DNA from: AP-15 sp963724435
Lineage (GTDB): Bacteria > Pseudomonadota > Alphaproteobacteria > ATCC43930 > CGMCC-115725
Reading direction: 5' to 3'
Assembly (NCBI GenBank): GCA_963724435.1
Contig: CAVRUN010000017.1
Coordinates: 45,764 to 109,763 of the forward strand
DNA: 64,000 nt
Under the pieces are notes generated by a model. The model was not told the DNA's origin and made no database searches. It saw nothing but the letters and a program-made list of their open reading frames with translations. Below are positions 1 to 8,644 of this stretch, one piece after another. A program made the translations under genes and the position numbers. Within the stretch, counting starts at the first letter, position 1, and each line of letters starts with the position of its first letter.

Positions 1-376
1 TCGGTCAGGGGCCCGAAGTACTTGTTTTGACTGATTTCGGCGCGGCTGCGTAACATCGCGGCACTCCGGCGGCTGAACGATGATGTAGCATGAAGTGTAA
101 GACTCGAATGAGCCTCGACGAAACCGGCGATCCAGCATTGGTGCTATGCCGGGGGTTTGCTCCGTGCGGGATTGGGAAAGGGCGGCATCCCCCCACTGGA
201 ATAAGCATTGCCGCAGCCATTCGCGGTCACGGTTCGATGGTCGGCGCGCCGGTCTGCCGCGCAGTAGTACGGCGGCGCGGAGTAAATGGTTAACGGGCTA
301 AAAGGGTTTTTGCATGCCCCCTGTCACACTCCTCGTTCAGTATGATAAGCTACCGCGAAACGGAGCGAAGGGGCCT
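1..376. other. Left edge and intergenic region before cysE
   Basis: No gene can be supported here. Positions 3-53 of the plus strand read as a short open frame ending in TAA with a protein-like tail (GPEVLVLTDFGAAA), which could be the last 16 codons of a gene that begins outside the window, but it is too short to judge. The rest holds only weak frames on both strands. The last 15 bases contain the ribosome binding site of cysE. Confidence 0.4.
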
Positions 377-1225
377 ATGAACGACATCGGCTTTGCCGCC
401 CCGGGGGTGCCCGGAACGCGACCACGACCCGCCTCCTCGGCCGAGATCGAGCTGTGGCCGATATTGTGCGCGGAAGCGGCGCGGGCGGCGGCCCGCGAGG
501 AGATCCTGGCCGGGCTCATCGAGCGCGCGGTGCTGAGTTGCGATAGCTTTGCCTCGGCTCTCTGCGGGTTGCTGGCGCACAAGCTTGCGGATGCGGCATT
601 GCCGGCGTCCCGGCTTGCCGACCTCGTCAGATCAGCAATCGCCGATGAACCGGCGATCGTCGTTGCGGCGGCGACCGATCTCAACGCGATCCGTACCCGC
701 GATCCGGCCGCAGAAAGCTATTTGACCCCGTTCCTCTACTACAAGGGTTTCCACGCGCTCGAGTGGCACCGCATCGCTCATTGGGTGTGGCGGGTGGGAC
801 GGCGCGACCTCGCCCATTTTCTGCAAAGCCGCGCTTCCGAAGTTTTCGCGGTCGACATTCATCCGGCGGTACCGATCGGGACCGGGGTGTTTATCGACCA
901 CGCCACCGGCCTCGTTGTTGGCGAGACCGCGGTTATTGGCAACGACGTTTCGATCTTGCACGAGGTGACCCTGGGCGGCACCGGCAAGGAGCGCGGCGAC
1001 CGCCACCCCAAGGTGCGCGACGGCGTTCTGTTGTGCGCCGGCGCCAAGGTGCTCGGCAATGTCGAGATCGGCCGCGAAGCAAAAGTCGGCGCCGGCAGCG
1101 TTGTCCTTACCAACGTGCCGCCGCGAGCGACTGTCGCCGGCGTGCCGGCGCGCATCGTCGCCTGGTCGCAGGGTGCTGTTCCGGCCCTGGAAATGGATCA
1201 AAGCCTGCCAGACTACGAGATCTGA
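377..1225 (+). CDS. cysE: Serine O-acetyltransferase
   Basis: Acetylates L-serine with acetyl-CoA to O-acetylserine, the committed step of cysteine synthesis in the cytoplasm. The protein (282 aa) has the N-terminal helical SATase domain and then a left-handed beta-helix of hexapeptide repeats. The family motifs are clear: DIHPAVPIG, IDHATGLVVGE (catalytic His about residue 175), VTLGGTGKERGDRHPK and AGVPARIV. An in-frame ATG exists at 314, but the ATG at 377 sits 6-9 bases after a purine-rich GGAGCGAAGGGG and gives the usual family length, so it is preferred. It stands alone between non-coding flanks. The identification is secure; the start is likely. Confidence 0.95.
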   Translation: MNDIGFAAPGVPGTRPRPASSAEIELWPILCAEAARAAAREEILAGLIERAVLSCDSFASALCGLLAHKLADAALPASRLADLVRSAIADEPAIVVAAATDLNAIRTRDPAAESYLTPFLYYKGFHALEWHRIAHWVWRVGRRDLAHFLQSRASEVFAVDIHPAVPIGTGVFIDHATGLVVGETAVIGNDVSILHEVTLGGTGKERGDRHPKVRDGVLLCAGAKVLGNVEIGREAKVGAGSVVLTNVPPRATVAGVPARIVAWSQGAVPALEMDQSLPDYEI

Positions 1226-1343
1226 CCCGACCGGCCCGACCTGACCGGACCGCGGCGCCTGGGCCAAGCTCCGTGAGGGCTTAGGTGCACCGGGTCAACC
1301 CATCTAAGCGTGCCATAGAGATTTCCTGGATCTGAAATTAAAG

Positions 1344-3707
1344 ATGAGCCCAACACTCGGCTTTTCTATTTCGACAACCTTTACCCGAATCCTCCTCACT
1401 TTAATTCTCTTCGGTTGGTCATTCGGCTTTTCAACAGCGGCCGATGCTCCCGCTTCAAAATCGGGGGCGCCGACTATTGCGCCATTCGTAGCTCGATCAG
1501 CTGTTGCGCCCGGTTCGGCAGCGAGGCAATCGGCGTCGTCATCGCCAATGCCGGCGAGCGCCGCGATTTTGGGCCTCGACACCAAGACAAAGAGCGCTTG
1601 GGTCGGCCATTACGGCTCGGAGGGATATGAACTGGTAAATCAGGCTACCAAGCTTCCCGACTACGCACAGCTGACGGTCAGCACCCCGCCCGATACGGCG
1701 ATAAGCTCGACTGATGATCCGCGGGTGCTGAAAATCGTCGGCAAGTCGACCGGCCCGTGGGCCAATTGGGCGACCCTGACGAGTTTTTCAATCGACCTCA
1801 ATCTAACGGATAAGCTGCCCCACAAAGTGAGCTTCTATGCTCTCGACTTTTACAATTCTGGGTTCAGGCAAAGATTTATAGTAAAAGATGCAAGTTCCGG
1901 GGCCGTGCTCTCGACTCAGAACCTCTCAACCTTCGCCGGCGGCGTCTATATCAGCTGGCAGGTCAGCGGACATGTGATTTTCGAGATCACGAGCACCGCG
2001 GACCAGGGGTGCTGCGGCGCGGTCAGCGGGATCTTCTTTGATCCGCCGCAGCCGCTGACAAAGCCGACCCACCTGATTGTATCGGCAAAGAGCACCGCAA
2101 GCGCGATCGGCATGCCAGCGCCCAGCGAGCTGAACTATCCGGCCTCGCGCCTCGGCATTAAAGTGTCCGGTCTCCCGAGCGGCGGAACCGTGACATTTGC
2201 CGATGGGCTGACGCCGGTGAAGATAGGCCAGCGACTGACCCCCGCTCAGCTGACCGGTCTTAGGTTTGTGCCTGGGCCGGTTACCGCCACAACAGCTTCG
2301 AACTTTGGGTATACCGTTACCGATCCGGCGGGCCGAAGTACTACCGGAAACGCCGTCATCGTAGTCGAAGTGGTTGTAGTGCCTCCACCGCCGCCACCGA
2401 CCTGCGCCGGCTGGGGAATGGAATCCGTACCTGATGTCAGGAGCGATCGCGGCGAGCCCGTTTCCTTATTGGTTCCGCGCAGTGGGATTCAACCCTCGGA
2501 AATGGCTGTCGTGGTCAACGACAGCGATCTGCAATCAGTTATTGTTGGACAGTATTACCAGCTCAAACATGGGATCCCGAACAAGAACATAGTTCATATC
2601 GATTTCCCTTTTGTTGCGAGCACAGAAGCGAATTTTTCGATTTCGGCGAAGGACTTTACGGCCCTAAAATCGCAGGTGGATGCGCGGTTGGGTCCAAATA
2701 TTCAGGCGTACGCGATCACTTGGACCCAGCCATGGTCGGTGGGAGGCGGGACCGGGCTAACAACAGCGTTCTCGATGGGCTACGCTGCGGCCGAGGGGGC
2801 CAGCCCCTATTACAATAGCGGTTCGGTTCAGCCCTACACCGATCTGAAATTCCGTCCATCGATGATGGTCGCCGGTTTCACGCTTCAAGATGCACTCTCG
2901 TTAATTGATAGAGGTGCGGAGGCGGCGCAAACTCTACCCTCGGCAAACGCATACCTCGTTCGTACGACAGACACCGGGCGCAGCAATCCTCGGTACGTCG
3001 ATTTCGAGGGTACCGCCATTTACTGGGATCACCCGAACGGCTTGCACGTCGTCTATGTCGACAATTCGACGGGAAAGGGGAATGACTTCATTCAAAACGC
3101 CGCTAACGTATTATTTTACGAAACCTCTCTGTCGGGAGTTCCGGCGATCAACACCAATAAGTATCTGCCGGGCGCGGTCGCCGATCACTTGACCTCGTTT
3201 GGAGGCGCTCTTCTCGAAAGAGTCCAAATGAGCGTACTGAATTGGCTGCAAGCAGGTGTTACCGCGAGTTACGGCACAGTCACCGAACCGGGCGCCGATT
3301 ACCGCAAATTTCCGCAAGCCTCGATACTGATAAATACTTATTTTAGCGGCAACACCGTGGTCGAGGCATACACCAAATCAGTGGAATATCCTTTCCGGGG
3401 TGTCTTTGTCGGAGATCCTTTGGCGCGGCCGTTTGGAACAAAGGCTTCCCTGGGGGCGAAAGGGTTAGAAATAAAGACGAGCATCCTTAAGCCGGGGTTC
3501 AAATACACTTTGTTGGGCGGAGATTCCTGCTCGGGGCCATTTAGTAAATTGCAATCGAATATCTCCGTTTCGCAACAGTCGTACAAGACCATCGCCAACT
3601 CATCCGGATACCATCATTTTTATCGGTTGGTTGCAACTGGCGGCGAAAATCCCTTAGTTCGTAACGAGCACGCGCCCGGGGTCGAGTTGGAGCGGCTTGG
3701 CCGCTAG
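1344..3707 (+). CDS. Secreted TIGR03790-like multidomain protein
   Basis: A 787-aa exported protein of unknown biochemical role. A signal peptide with a hydrophobic core (residues about 14-30) ends near FSTAADA. Residues about 85-235 form a beta-rich lectin-like domain, about 242-345 an Ig/cadherin-like domain, then a proline stretch (347-352) and from about residue 388 a region matching the TIGR03790 family (VVVNDSDLQSV, then KHGIPNKNI). That family is described from genomes with PEP-CTERM/exosortase systems, but I see no PEP-CTERM tail here: the C-terminus is hydrophilic. GC content looks lower than that of neighbouring genes, which may hint at transfer. Family assignment is from memory of the motif, so moderate confidence. 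Confidence 0.65.
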   Translation: MSPTLGFSISTTFTRILLTLILFGWSFGFSTAADAPASKSGAPTIAPFVARSAVAPGSAARQSASSSPMPASAAILGLDTKTKSAWVGHYGSEGYELVNQATKLPDYAQLTVSTPPDTAISSTDDPRVLKIVGKSTGPWANWATLTSFSIDLNLTDKLPHKVSFYALDFYNSGFRQRFIVKDASSGAVLSTQNLSTFAGGVYISWQVSGHVIFEITSTADQGCCGAVSGIFFDPPQPLTKPTHLIVSAKSTASAIGMPAPSELNYPASRLGIKVSGLPSGGTVTFADGLTPVKIGQRLTPAQLTGLRFVPGPVTATTASNFGYTVTDPAGRSTTGNAVIVVEVVVVPPPPPPTCAGWGMESVPDVRSDRGEPVSLLVPRSGIQPSEMAVVVNDSDLQSVIVGQYYQLKHGIPNKNIVHIDFPFVASTEANFSISAKDFTALKSQVDARLGPNIQAYAITWTQPWSVGGGTGLTTAFSMGYAAAEGASPYYNSGSVQPYTDLKFRPSMMVAGFTLQDALSLIDRGAEAAQTLPSANAYLVRTTDTGRSNPRYVDFEGTAIYWDHPNGLHVVYVDNSTGKGNDFIQNAANVLFYETSLSGVPAINTNKYLPGAVADHLTSFGGALLERVQMSVLNWLQAGVTASYGTVTEPGADYRKFPQASILINTYFSGNTVVEAYTKSVEYPFRGVFVGDPLARPFGTKASLGAKGLEIKTSILKPGFKYTLLGGDSCSGPFSKLQSNISVSQQSYKTIANSSGYHHFYRLVATGGENPLVRNEHAPGVELERLGR

Positions 3708-3841
3708 TGGAGCAAGATCCGGCCACAATCCTTTATCAGGTTGGTGAGCCCATCTGCGAGTGCCTCCGATCTATCGACCTGCTGGTCCCGTCCTTATATT
3801 TCTAGGTCCTGTCGCGCAAAGTACCAGGACGGAGCACCGCC

Positions 3842-5902
3842 TTGCCTCTCGACATTTTGCCCAGCGTTTGCCCGCACGATTGCCCGAGTGCGTGCGCGCT
3901 CGAGGTCGAGCGGATCGACGGCCACCGCATCGGGCGTATTCGCGGGGCGGCGAGCCAGAGCTACACATATGGCGTGGTATGCGCCAAGGTCGCGCGCTAC
4001 GCCGAGCGCCAGCATCATCCCGACCGGCTGTCGCAGCCATTGCGCCGGGTCGGCGACAGGGGCGTTGGCCATGCCGCCTTCGAGCCGATCTCCTGGGAGG
4101 CCGCACTTGACGAGGTCGCTGAAAGGCTGACCCGCGCCGCGCAGCGCCACGGTTCGGAGGCGGTGTGGCCTTATTATTACTCGGGCACGATGGGGTTGGT
4201 GCAGCGCGACGGCATCAACCGGCTGCGTCACGCGATGCGCTATTCGCGCGAGGATTTGACGATTTGCAGCATGCTGACCGGCACCGGCTGGCGCGCCGGC
4301 GTCGGGGTGTTGCGCGGCGTTGACGGCCGCGAGATGGCCAAAGCCGATCTGATTGTGGTTTGGGGCGGCAACCCGGTCTCGACCCAGGTCAATGTGATGA
4401 CCCATATCACGATGGCACGGCGCGAACGGGGCGCGAAGCTGGTCGTGATCGACCCCTACCGCACCGCGAGTGCCGAAGCCGCCGATCTGCATCTGATGCC
4501 ACTGCCCGGCACCGATGGCGCGCTCGCCTGTGCGGTCATGCATGTGCTGTTCAAGGAGGGCTATGCCGACCGCGAATATATGGCGCGGTATGCTGACGAT
4601 CCCGACGGGCTCGAAGCGCATGTGGCCGCCCGCGACCCGGCCTGGGCGGCGGGCATCACTGGGGTTCCCGAAGACGAGATCGTCGACTTCGCCCGGCTCT
4701 ACGGCCGTACCAAACGCAGCTATATCCGCGTCGGTTATGGGTTTTCGCGTTCGCGCAACGGGTCGGCGCAGCTTTTCGCGGTGACCTGTCTGCCGACCGT
4801 CACCGGTGCCTGGCAATATGAGGGCGGCGGCGCATTGCAATCGAACCACGGCCTGGTGGCGCTCGACCGCAGCTTGCTCGAAGGGCTCGATGTTCTCGAT
4901 CCGTCGACCCGCATTCTCGATCAGTCGCGCATCGGCCCGATCCTGACCGATGATCGCCGCGATCTCGGCGACGGCCCGCCGGTTACCGCACTCTTTATCC
5001 AAAACACCAACCCGATGGCCGTCGCGCCGGAGTCGGGACTCGTGCGCCAGGGCTTTGCGCGCGACGATCTGTTCGTCTGCGTCCATGAACAATTCATGAC
5101 TGAAACCGCTGCGATGGCCGACATCGTGCTACCGGCGACGACCTTTCTCGAGCACCACGATTTTTACACGGCGGGCGCGCACACCTATCTGCAGCTAGCG
5201 CGGGCGATCCTGCCGCCTTATGCCGAGTGCCGCCCGAACCACGATGTTGTCTGTGCGCTCGCCAAGCGCCTCGGAGCGCGGCACCGCGGGTTCGATATGA
5301 CCCCGCTCGAATTGATCGACCATACGTTGCGCGCGAGCGGCCTGCCCGGGGTGGACGAATTTCCTGATGATGGCTGGCTCGATTGCCGTCCGCCATTCAC
5401 GACGAGTCATTTCCTTGACGGGTTTGGTCACGCCAACAAGAAATTCCATTTTCGCGCTGACTGGGCCGCCCTCGGCCCCGAGCACGCGAAGCTGCCGGCC
5501 TTTCCCGACCATGTTGCGGTTACCGATGATGGCGATCCCGAGCGGCCATTCCGCCTCGTCGCCGCCCCCTCGCGTTCGTTTCTGAACACGAGTTTTAACA
5601 ACACGCCCTCGGGGATCGCCCGCGAAGGCCGACCGACAGCGCTGATCCACCCTTCGGTCCTCGCCCGTCTCGGCCTTGCCGAGGGCGACCGGGTGCGGCT
5701 TGGTAATGCCAAGGGGAGTGTCGTCGTCCACGCCTGCGCCTTTGATGGGCTGCAAAAGCGTGTCGTGATCGTCGAAGGGGTCTGGCCCAACCACGCCTTT
5801 GAGGAGGGGATCGGCATCAATCTTCTGACCAGCGCCGATCCCGGATTGCCGCGCGGCGGCGCGGTGTTCCACGACACCTCGGTATGGCTGCGCCCGGCAT
5901 GA
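3842..5902 (+). CDS. Molybdopterin oxidoreductase (DMSO reductase superfamily)
   Basis: A 686-aa member of the Mo/W-bis-MGD oxidoreductase superfamily. Cys10, Cys14, Cys18 and Cys47 (VCPHDCPSAC, then GVVCAKV) form a [4Fe-4S] site; the middle holds the molybdopterin-binding folds (WGGNPVSTQVN, QNTNPMAVAPE) and the C-terminal part the dinucleotide-binding domain (NTSFNNT, GLAEGDRVRLGN). No twin-arginine signal is seen, so it is probably cytoplasmic. The start is TTG at 3842 with GGACGGAG upstream; the Fe-S motif begins nine residues later, as in relatives. Substrate cannot be read from sequence. It is followed after 12 bases by the VWA gene, suggesting one transcript. Confidence 0.85.
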   Translation: MPLDILPSVCPHDCPSACALEVERIDGHRIGRIRGAASQSYTYGVVCAKVARYAERQHHPDRLSQPLRRVGDRGVGHAAFEPISWEAALDEVAERLTRAAQRHGSEAVWPYYYSGTMGLVQRDGINRLRHAMRYSREDLTICSMLTGTGWRAGVGVLRGVDGREMAKADLIVVWGGNPVSTQVNVMTHITMARRERGAKLVVIDPYRTASAEAADLHLMPLPGTDGALACAVMHVLFKEGYADREYMARYADDPDGLEAHVAARDPAWAAGITGVPEDEIVDFARLYGRTKRSYIRVGYGFSRSRNGSAQLFAVTCLPTVTGAWQYEGGGALQSNHGLVALDRSLLEGLDVLDPSTRILDQSRIGPILTDDRRDLGDGPPVTALFIQNTNPMAVAPESGLVRQGFARDDLFVCVHEQFMTETAAMADIVLPATTFLEHHDFYTAGAHTYLQLARAILPPYAECRPNHDVVCALAKRLGARHRGFDMTPLELIDHTLRASGLPGVDEFPDDGWLDCRPPFTTSHFLDGFGHANKKFHFRADWAALGPEHAKLPAFPDHVAVTDDGDPERPFRLVAAPSRSFLNTSFNNTPSGIAREGRPTALIHPSVLARLGLAEGDRVRLGNAKGSVVVHACAFDGLQKRVVIVEGVWPNHAFEEGIGINLLTSADPGLPRGGAVFHDTSVWLRPA

Positions 5903-5914
5903 CGAGGCTGCCCG

Positions 5915-6622
5915 ATGAGTGACAACGGCAAGGCACTCCCGACTGAACGCCATTCGGCCGAAGTCGCTGATTTTATCGAAAAGCTGAAGCAGGCGCCGGC
6001 GCGCGCCACTACTGGCCGCGGGCGTCTGATCTTTGCACTCGACGCGACCGCCAGCCGCGAGCCGACTTGGGACCGCGCCTGCCATATTCAGGGCGAGATG
6101 TTCGAGGCGACGGCGGGTTTGGGCGGGCTCGAAATCCAGCTCGTGTTCTACCGCGGCTTTGCGGAATGCAAGGCGAGCCGGTGGGTGACGACGGCCGCCG
6201 AGCTGCACCGCATCATGCGCTCGGTCTTTTGCGTCGGCGGCGAGACCCAGATTGAGCGCGTGTTGAGCCATGCCATACGCGAGACCGGCAGACGCCGGGT
6301 CAACGCCCTTGTCTTTGTCGGCGATGCGATGGAGGAAAAAGTCGACCGCTTGTGCCGGTTGGCGGGTGAATTGGGATTGCTCGGCGTGCCGATTTTCCTG
6401 TTTCACGAAGGCCGTGATCCAGCCGTGGCTGCGGCCTTCAAGCAGATGGCGAGCCTGTCGCACGGCGCTTATTTAAGCTTCGACCTCTCCAGCGCCGGCC
6501 GTCTGAAGGATCTGCTGGCGGCGGTCGCGGTTTATGCTGCCGGCGGCTATCGCGCGCTCGCCGCCTATGGCGAAGGCAAGGGCGGCGAGGTGCTGCAACT
6601 GACTTCGCAGCTCAAAGGCTGA
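5915..6622 (+). CDS. VWA-domain protein
   Basis: A 235-aa soluble protein with a von Willebrand factor A fold. The metal-ion-dependent adhesion site is intact in its first element, DATAS at residues 43-47 (DxTxS), and the domain fills nearly the whole protein, followed by a short C-terminal tail. No signal peptide or membrane helix is visible, so it acts in the cytoplasm, probably as a metal-dependent protein-protein interaction module. It begins 12 bases after the oxidoreductase stop with GAGG upstream, and precedes the J-domain gene, so the three may form an operon. Its partner is unknown. Confidence 0.8.
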   Translation: MSDNGKALPTERHSAEVADFIEKLKQAPARATTGRGRLIFALDATASREPTWDRACHIQGEMFEATAGLGGLEIQLVFYRGFAECKASRWVTTAAELHRIMRSVFCVGGETQIERVLSHAIRETGRRRVNALVFVGDAMEEKVDRLCRLAGELGLLGVPIFLFHEGRDPAVAAAFKQMASLSHGAYLSFDLSSAGRLKDLLAAVAVYAAGGYRALAAYGEGKGGEVLQLTSQLKG

Positions 6623-6670
6623 CCGAGACGATTACGATGTGTTCAGCATGGCGGTGCTCAAATTACGCTT

Positions 6671-6763
6671 TGCCCGGACTTGATCCGGGTAGCCACGTCC
6701 AGGAACCGAGATGGTCTTGACCAAGGAAGACGTGGATGGCCGGGACAAGCCCGGCCATGACGT
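6671..6763. repeat. Intergenic palindromic (REP-like) repeat
   Basis: A structured intergenic element between the VWA and J-domain genes. Positions 6736-6744 and 6750-6758 form a perfect 9-bp inverted repeat with a 5-base loop (ATGGCCGGG/CCCGGCCAT). An outer pair, CCACGTC at 6693-6699 and GACGTGG at 6729-6735, also matches, and a third imperfect palindrome lies at 6672-6690. The layout resembles the dispersed palindromic units found between genes in many alphaproteobacteria. No second copy was noticed in this window. Confidence 0.7.
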
Positions 6764-6781
6764 CTAGGCGCATAGGCGGCG

Positions 6782-7540
6782 GTGATGCTGTTCCTGATTG
6801 GCGGCGTGATCCTGCTCGCGGGTTTCCTGCTGCTGGTCAATCTGTTCGTCAATGCTGATCCTTTGCGGCTCGCCCGCAATCTCAAATGGGCCGGTATCGG
6901 GATCGCCGCCGTAGCGGTAATCGGACTGTTTCTGTTCCCGCCGGCACGCGAATTCGCGAGTTTGCTGTTTCCGCTGGCACTTTCGATGCCGCTATTGTCG
7001 CGCTTGCGAAACCTGATCGACCGCTATCGGGCGCCGCGTGGTGGCCAAAGTTCGACGGTGACGACCGAATATCTGCGGATGACCCTCGACCACGATACCG
7101 GGACGATGACCGGGACGATATTGCGCGGCCAGTTTGCCGGGCTGCGGATCGAGGAAATGGGGGTCGGCGACCTGCTCGCCTTGTTGCGCGAATGCCGTGC
7201 TGCGGATGAGGAGAGCGCCCGGCTGGTCGAAGCCTATCTCGACCGGCTCCATCCCGACTGGCGCGATGAATTAACGAGCGGCGGCTGGACCGGCTCGGGC
7301 GGTGCTAACAGCGGCGCAGCTGGGACCGGCAGAGGAGCCGGCGAAGCCCGGCCCGCAAGCGGCAATATGAGCGTCGATGAGGCTTATGCGATCCTCGGCC
7401 TCGCGCGCGGCGCCGGCCCCGACCAAATCAAGGAGGCACACCGTCGGTTGATGGTTAAACTGCACCCCGACCACGGCGGCTCTGACTATCTCGCGACCCA
7501 GATCAACCGTGCCCGCGACGTTTTGTTGCGGGCGCGGTGA
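6782..7540 (+). CDS. Membrane-anchored J-domain (DnaJ-like) protein
   Basis: A 252-aa co-chaperone-like protein. Two hydrophobic segments (residues about 2-25 and 36-75) anchor it in the membrane; a middle region of about 100 residues and a Gly-rich linker follow; the J domain is at the extreme C-terminus (about 193-252) with the HPD tripeptide at 228-230. J domains stimulate Hsp70 ATPase, so it likely recruits DnaK to a membrane-proximal client. The start is GTG followed directly by ATG. The C-terminal J-domain topology resembles DjlA/TIM14-type proteins. Its position after the VWA gene, across a palindromic repeat, suggests a functional link that is not proven. Confidence 0.85.
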   Translation: MMLFLIGGVILLAGFLLLVNLFVNADPLRLARNLKWAGIGIAAVAVIGLFLFPPAREFASLLFPLALSMPLLSRLRNLIDRYRAPRGGQSSTVTTEYLRMTLDHDTGTMTGTILRGQFAGLRIEEMGVGDLLALLRECRAADEESARLVEAYLDRLHPDWRDELTSGGWTGSGGANSGAAGTGRGAGEARPASGNMSVDEAYAILGLARGAGPDQIKEAHRRLMVKLHPDHGGSDYLATQINRARDVLLRAR

Positions 7541-7546
7541 GCATGG

Positions 7547-8359
7547 TCAGGCGAGGGTGATCTCCTCCGTCACTACTTCGAAACCGACCAGTTGGTTGGC
7601 GCCAAAAGTCGTGCTGATCGCGACGTCGGCCGCGTCGCGGCCATGCGCCATCAGGATGCGGCCGATCCGCGGGGTGTTATGCCGGGCATCAAAGGTGTAC
7701 CAGGCACCGCCGAGGTAGGCCTCAAACCAGGCCGAGAAGTCCATTGGCGCCGGGTCGGGCGGCACCCCGATATCCCCGAGATAGCCGGTGCAATAACGCG
7801 CCGGAATGTTCATGCACCGGCAGAAAGTTATCGCGAGATGGGCAAAGTCCCGGCACACCCCAAGCCGTTCATGATGCGCCTGCAACGCGGTACGGGTTGA
7901 GCGGGCGTGCTCGTAGCCGAAGCACAAATGGTCGTGGACATAGTCACAGATCGCCTGGACCCGCGGCCAGCCCGGGGCGGTCTTGCCGAACAATGACCAC
8001 GCCAGATCCGATAGCTGGTCGGTCTCGCAATAACGGCTCGAAAGCAGGAATACCAGGCTGTCATCGGGCAGTTCCTCGACCGGCCATTGCGGCATTTCGG
8101 GCGCCACGGCGTCCGGTTCTCCAGTGTCGCTGATCACCGCATCAGTCGATAGTCGGGTCTGGCCGCGCGGCGCCACTAGCCGGGCGCAGCGATTGCCAAA
8201 GCCGTCTCGGTAATGACGAACCGGCAGATCGGGATCGGTGGTCATATGGTCGGATACCAGCAGATCCGGCATTCGGCTCGGATGGACATTGAGCATCAGC
8301 ACCATCGGCGCCGGTTGCAAGCATTCATAAGTCAGCCGGTAGCCGATTTTGAGATGCAT
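7547..8359 (-). CDS. Transglutaminase-like cysteine protease family protein
   Basis: A 270-aa protein with an N-terminal beta-sandwich region and a transglutaminase-like core. The nucleophile Cys169 lies in GVCRDFAHLA, and the block FDARHNTPRIGR follows. Where many transglutaminase-like proteins carry the catalytic His (HAW-type motif), this one reads DFSAWFEAYL with Ser209; from memory some close relatives share this, so His227 may serve instead, or the enzyme may be atypical. No signal peptide is visible. It is convergent with the J-domain gene, only 6 bases apart. Function in the cell is unknown: peptidase, amidase or cross-linking activity are all possible. Confidence 0.8.
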   Translation of the reverse strand: MHLKIGYRLTYECLQPAPMVLMLNVHPSRMPDLLVSDHMTTDPDLPVRHYRDGFGNRCARLVAPRGQTRLSTDAVISDTGEPDAVAPEMPQWPVEELPDDSLVFLLSSRYCETDQLSDLAWSLFGKTAPGWPRVQAICDYVHDHLCFGYEHARSTRTALQAHHERLGVCRDFAHLAITFCRCMNIPARYCTGYLGDIGVPPDPAPMDFSAWFEAYLGGAWYTFDARHNTPRIGRILMAHGRDAADVAISTTFGANQLVGFEVVTEEITLA

Positions 8360-8552
8360 TCTGATCCCCGCTCAAGATAGGTCGTTGTCGATTTTGCGAA
8401 CCCGCATGGGCCCGATGATCTCACCAACATCGTCGATGCAAAAACCGTCCCAGCCTTTCGGGATCGTCTCGCGCCGGTTTGCTATGCGCTTATTAAAGAA
8501 AGAGCGCTCCGAGGACGTTCAACTGTTTAAAAAAGAGAAAAGCGGCTGATGC

Positions 8553-8591
8553 CCGATATGCCTTGAGCGGAGGCTGCTCAAGGCATATCGG
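8553..8591 (-). terminator. Perfect 16-bp hairpin, candidate terminator
   Basis: Positions 8553-8568 and 8576-8591 are perfect reverse complements (16 bp) around a 7-base loop. The element lies 54 bases beyond the stop of the minus-strand transporter gene. Read on the minus strand it is followed after about 13 bases by a T-rich tract (8522-8540), so it may end that transcript, although the distance to the T tract is longer than in a classical intrinsic terminator. Confidence 0.5.
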
Positions 8592-8644
8592 AGCGGGCTG
8601 GTCGGCTCAAATGCACACGAGCCGCTTATTGGCGAGCCTGCTGC

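Noticed and set aside
3794..6463. Long minus-strand open frames (over 400 codons) opposite the molybdoenzyme and VWA genes
   Set aside because: They are antisense to genes with clear motifs, have compositions typical of GC-rich shadow frames, and contain no recognisable domain.
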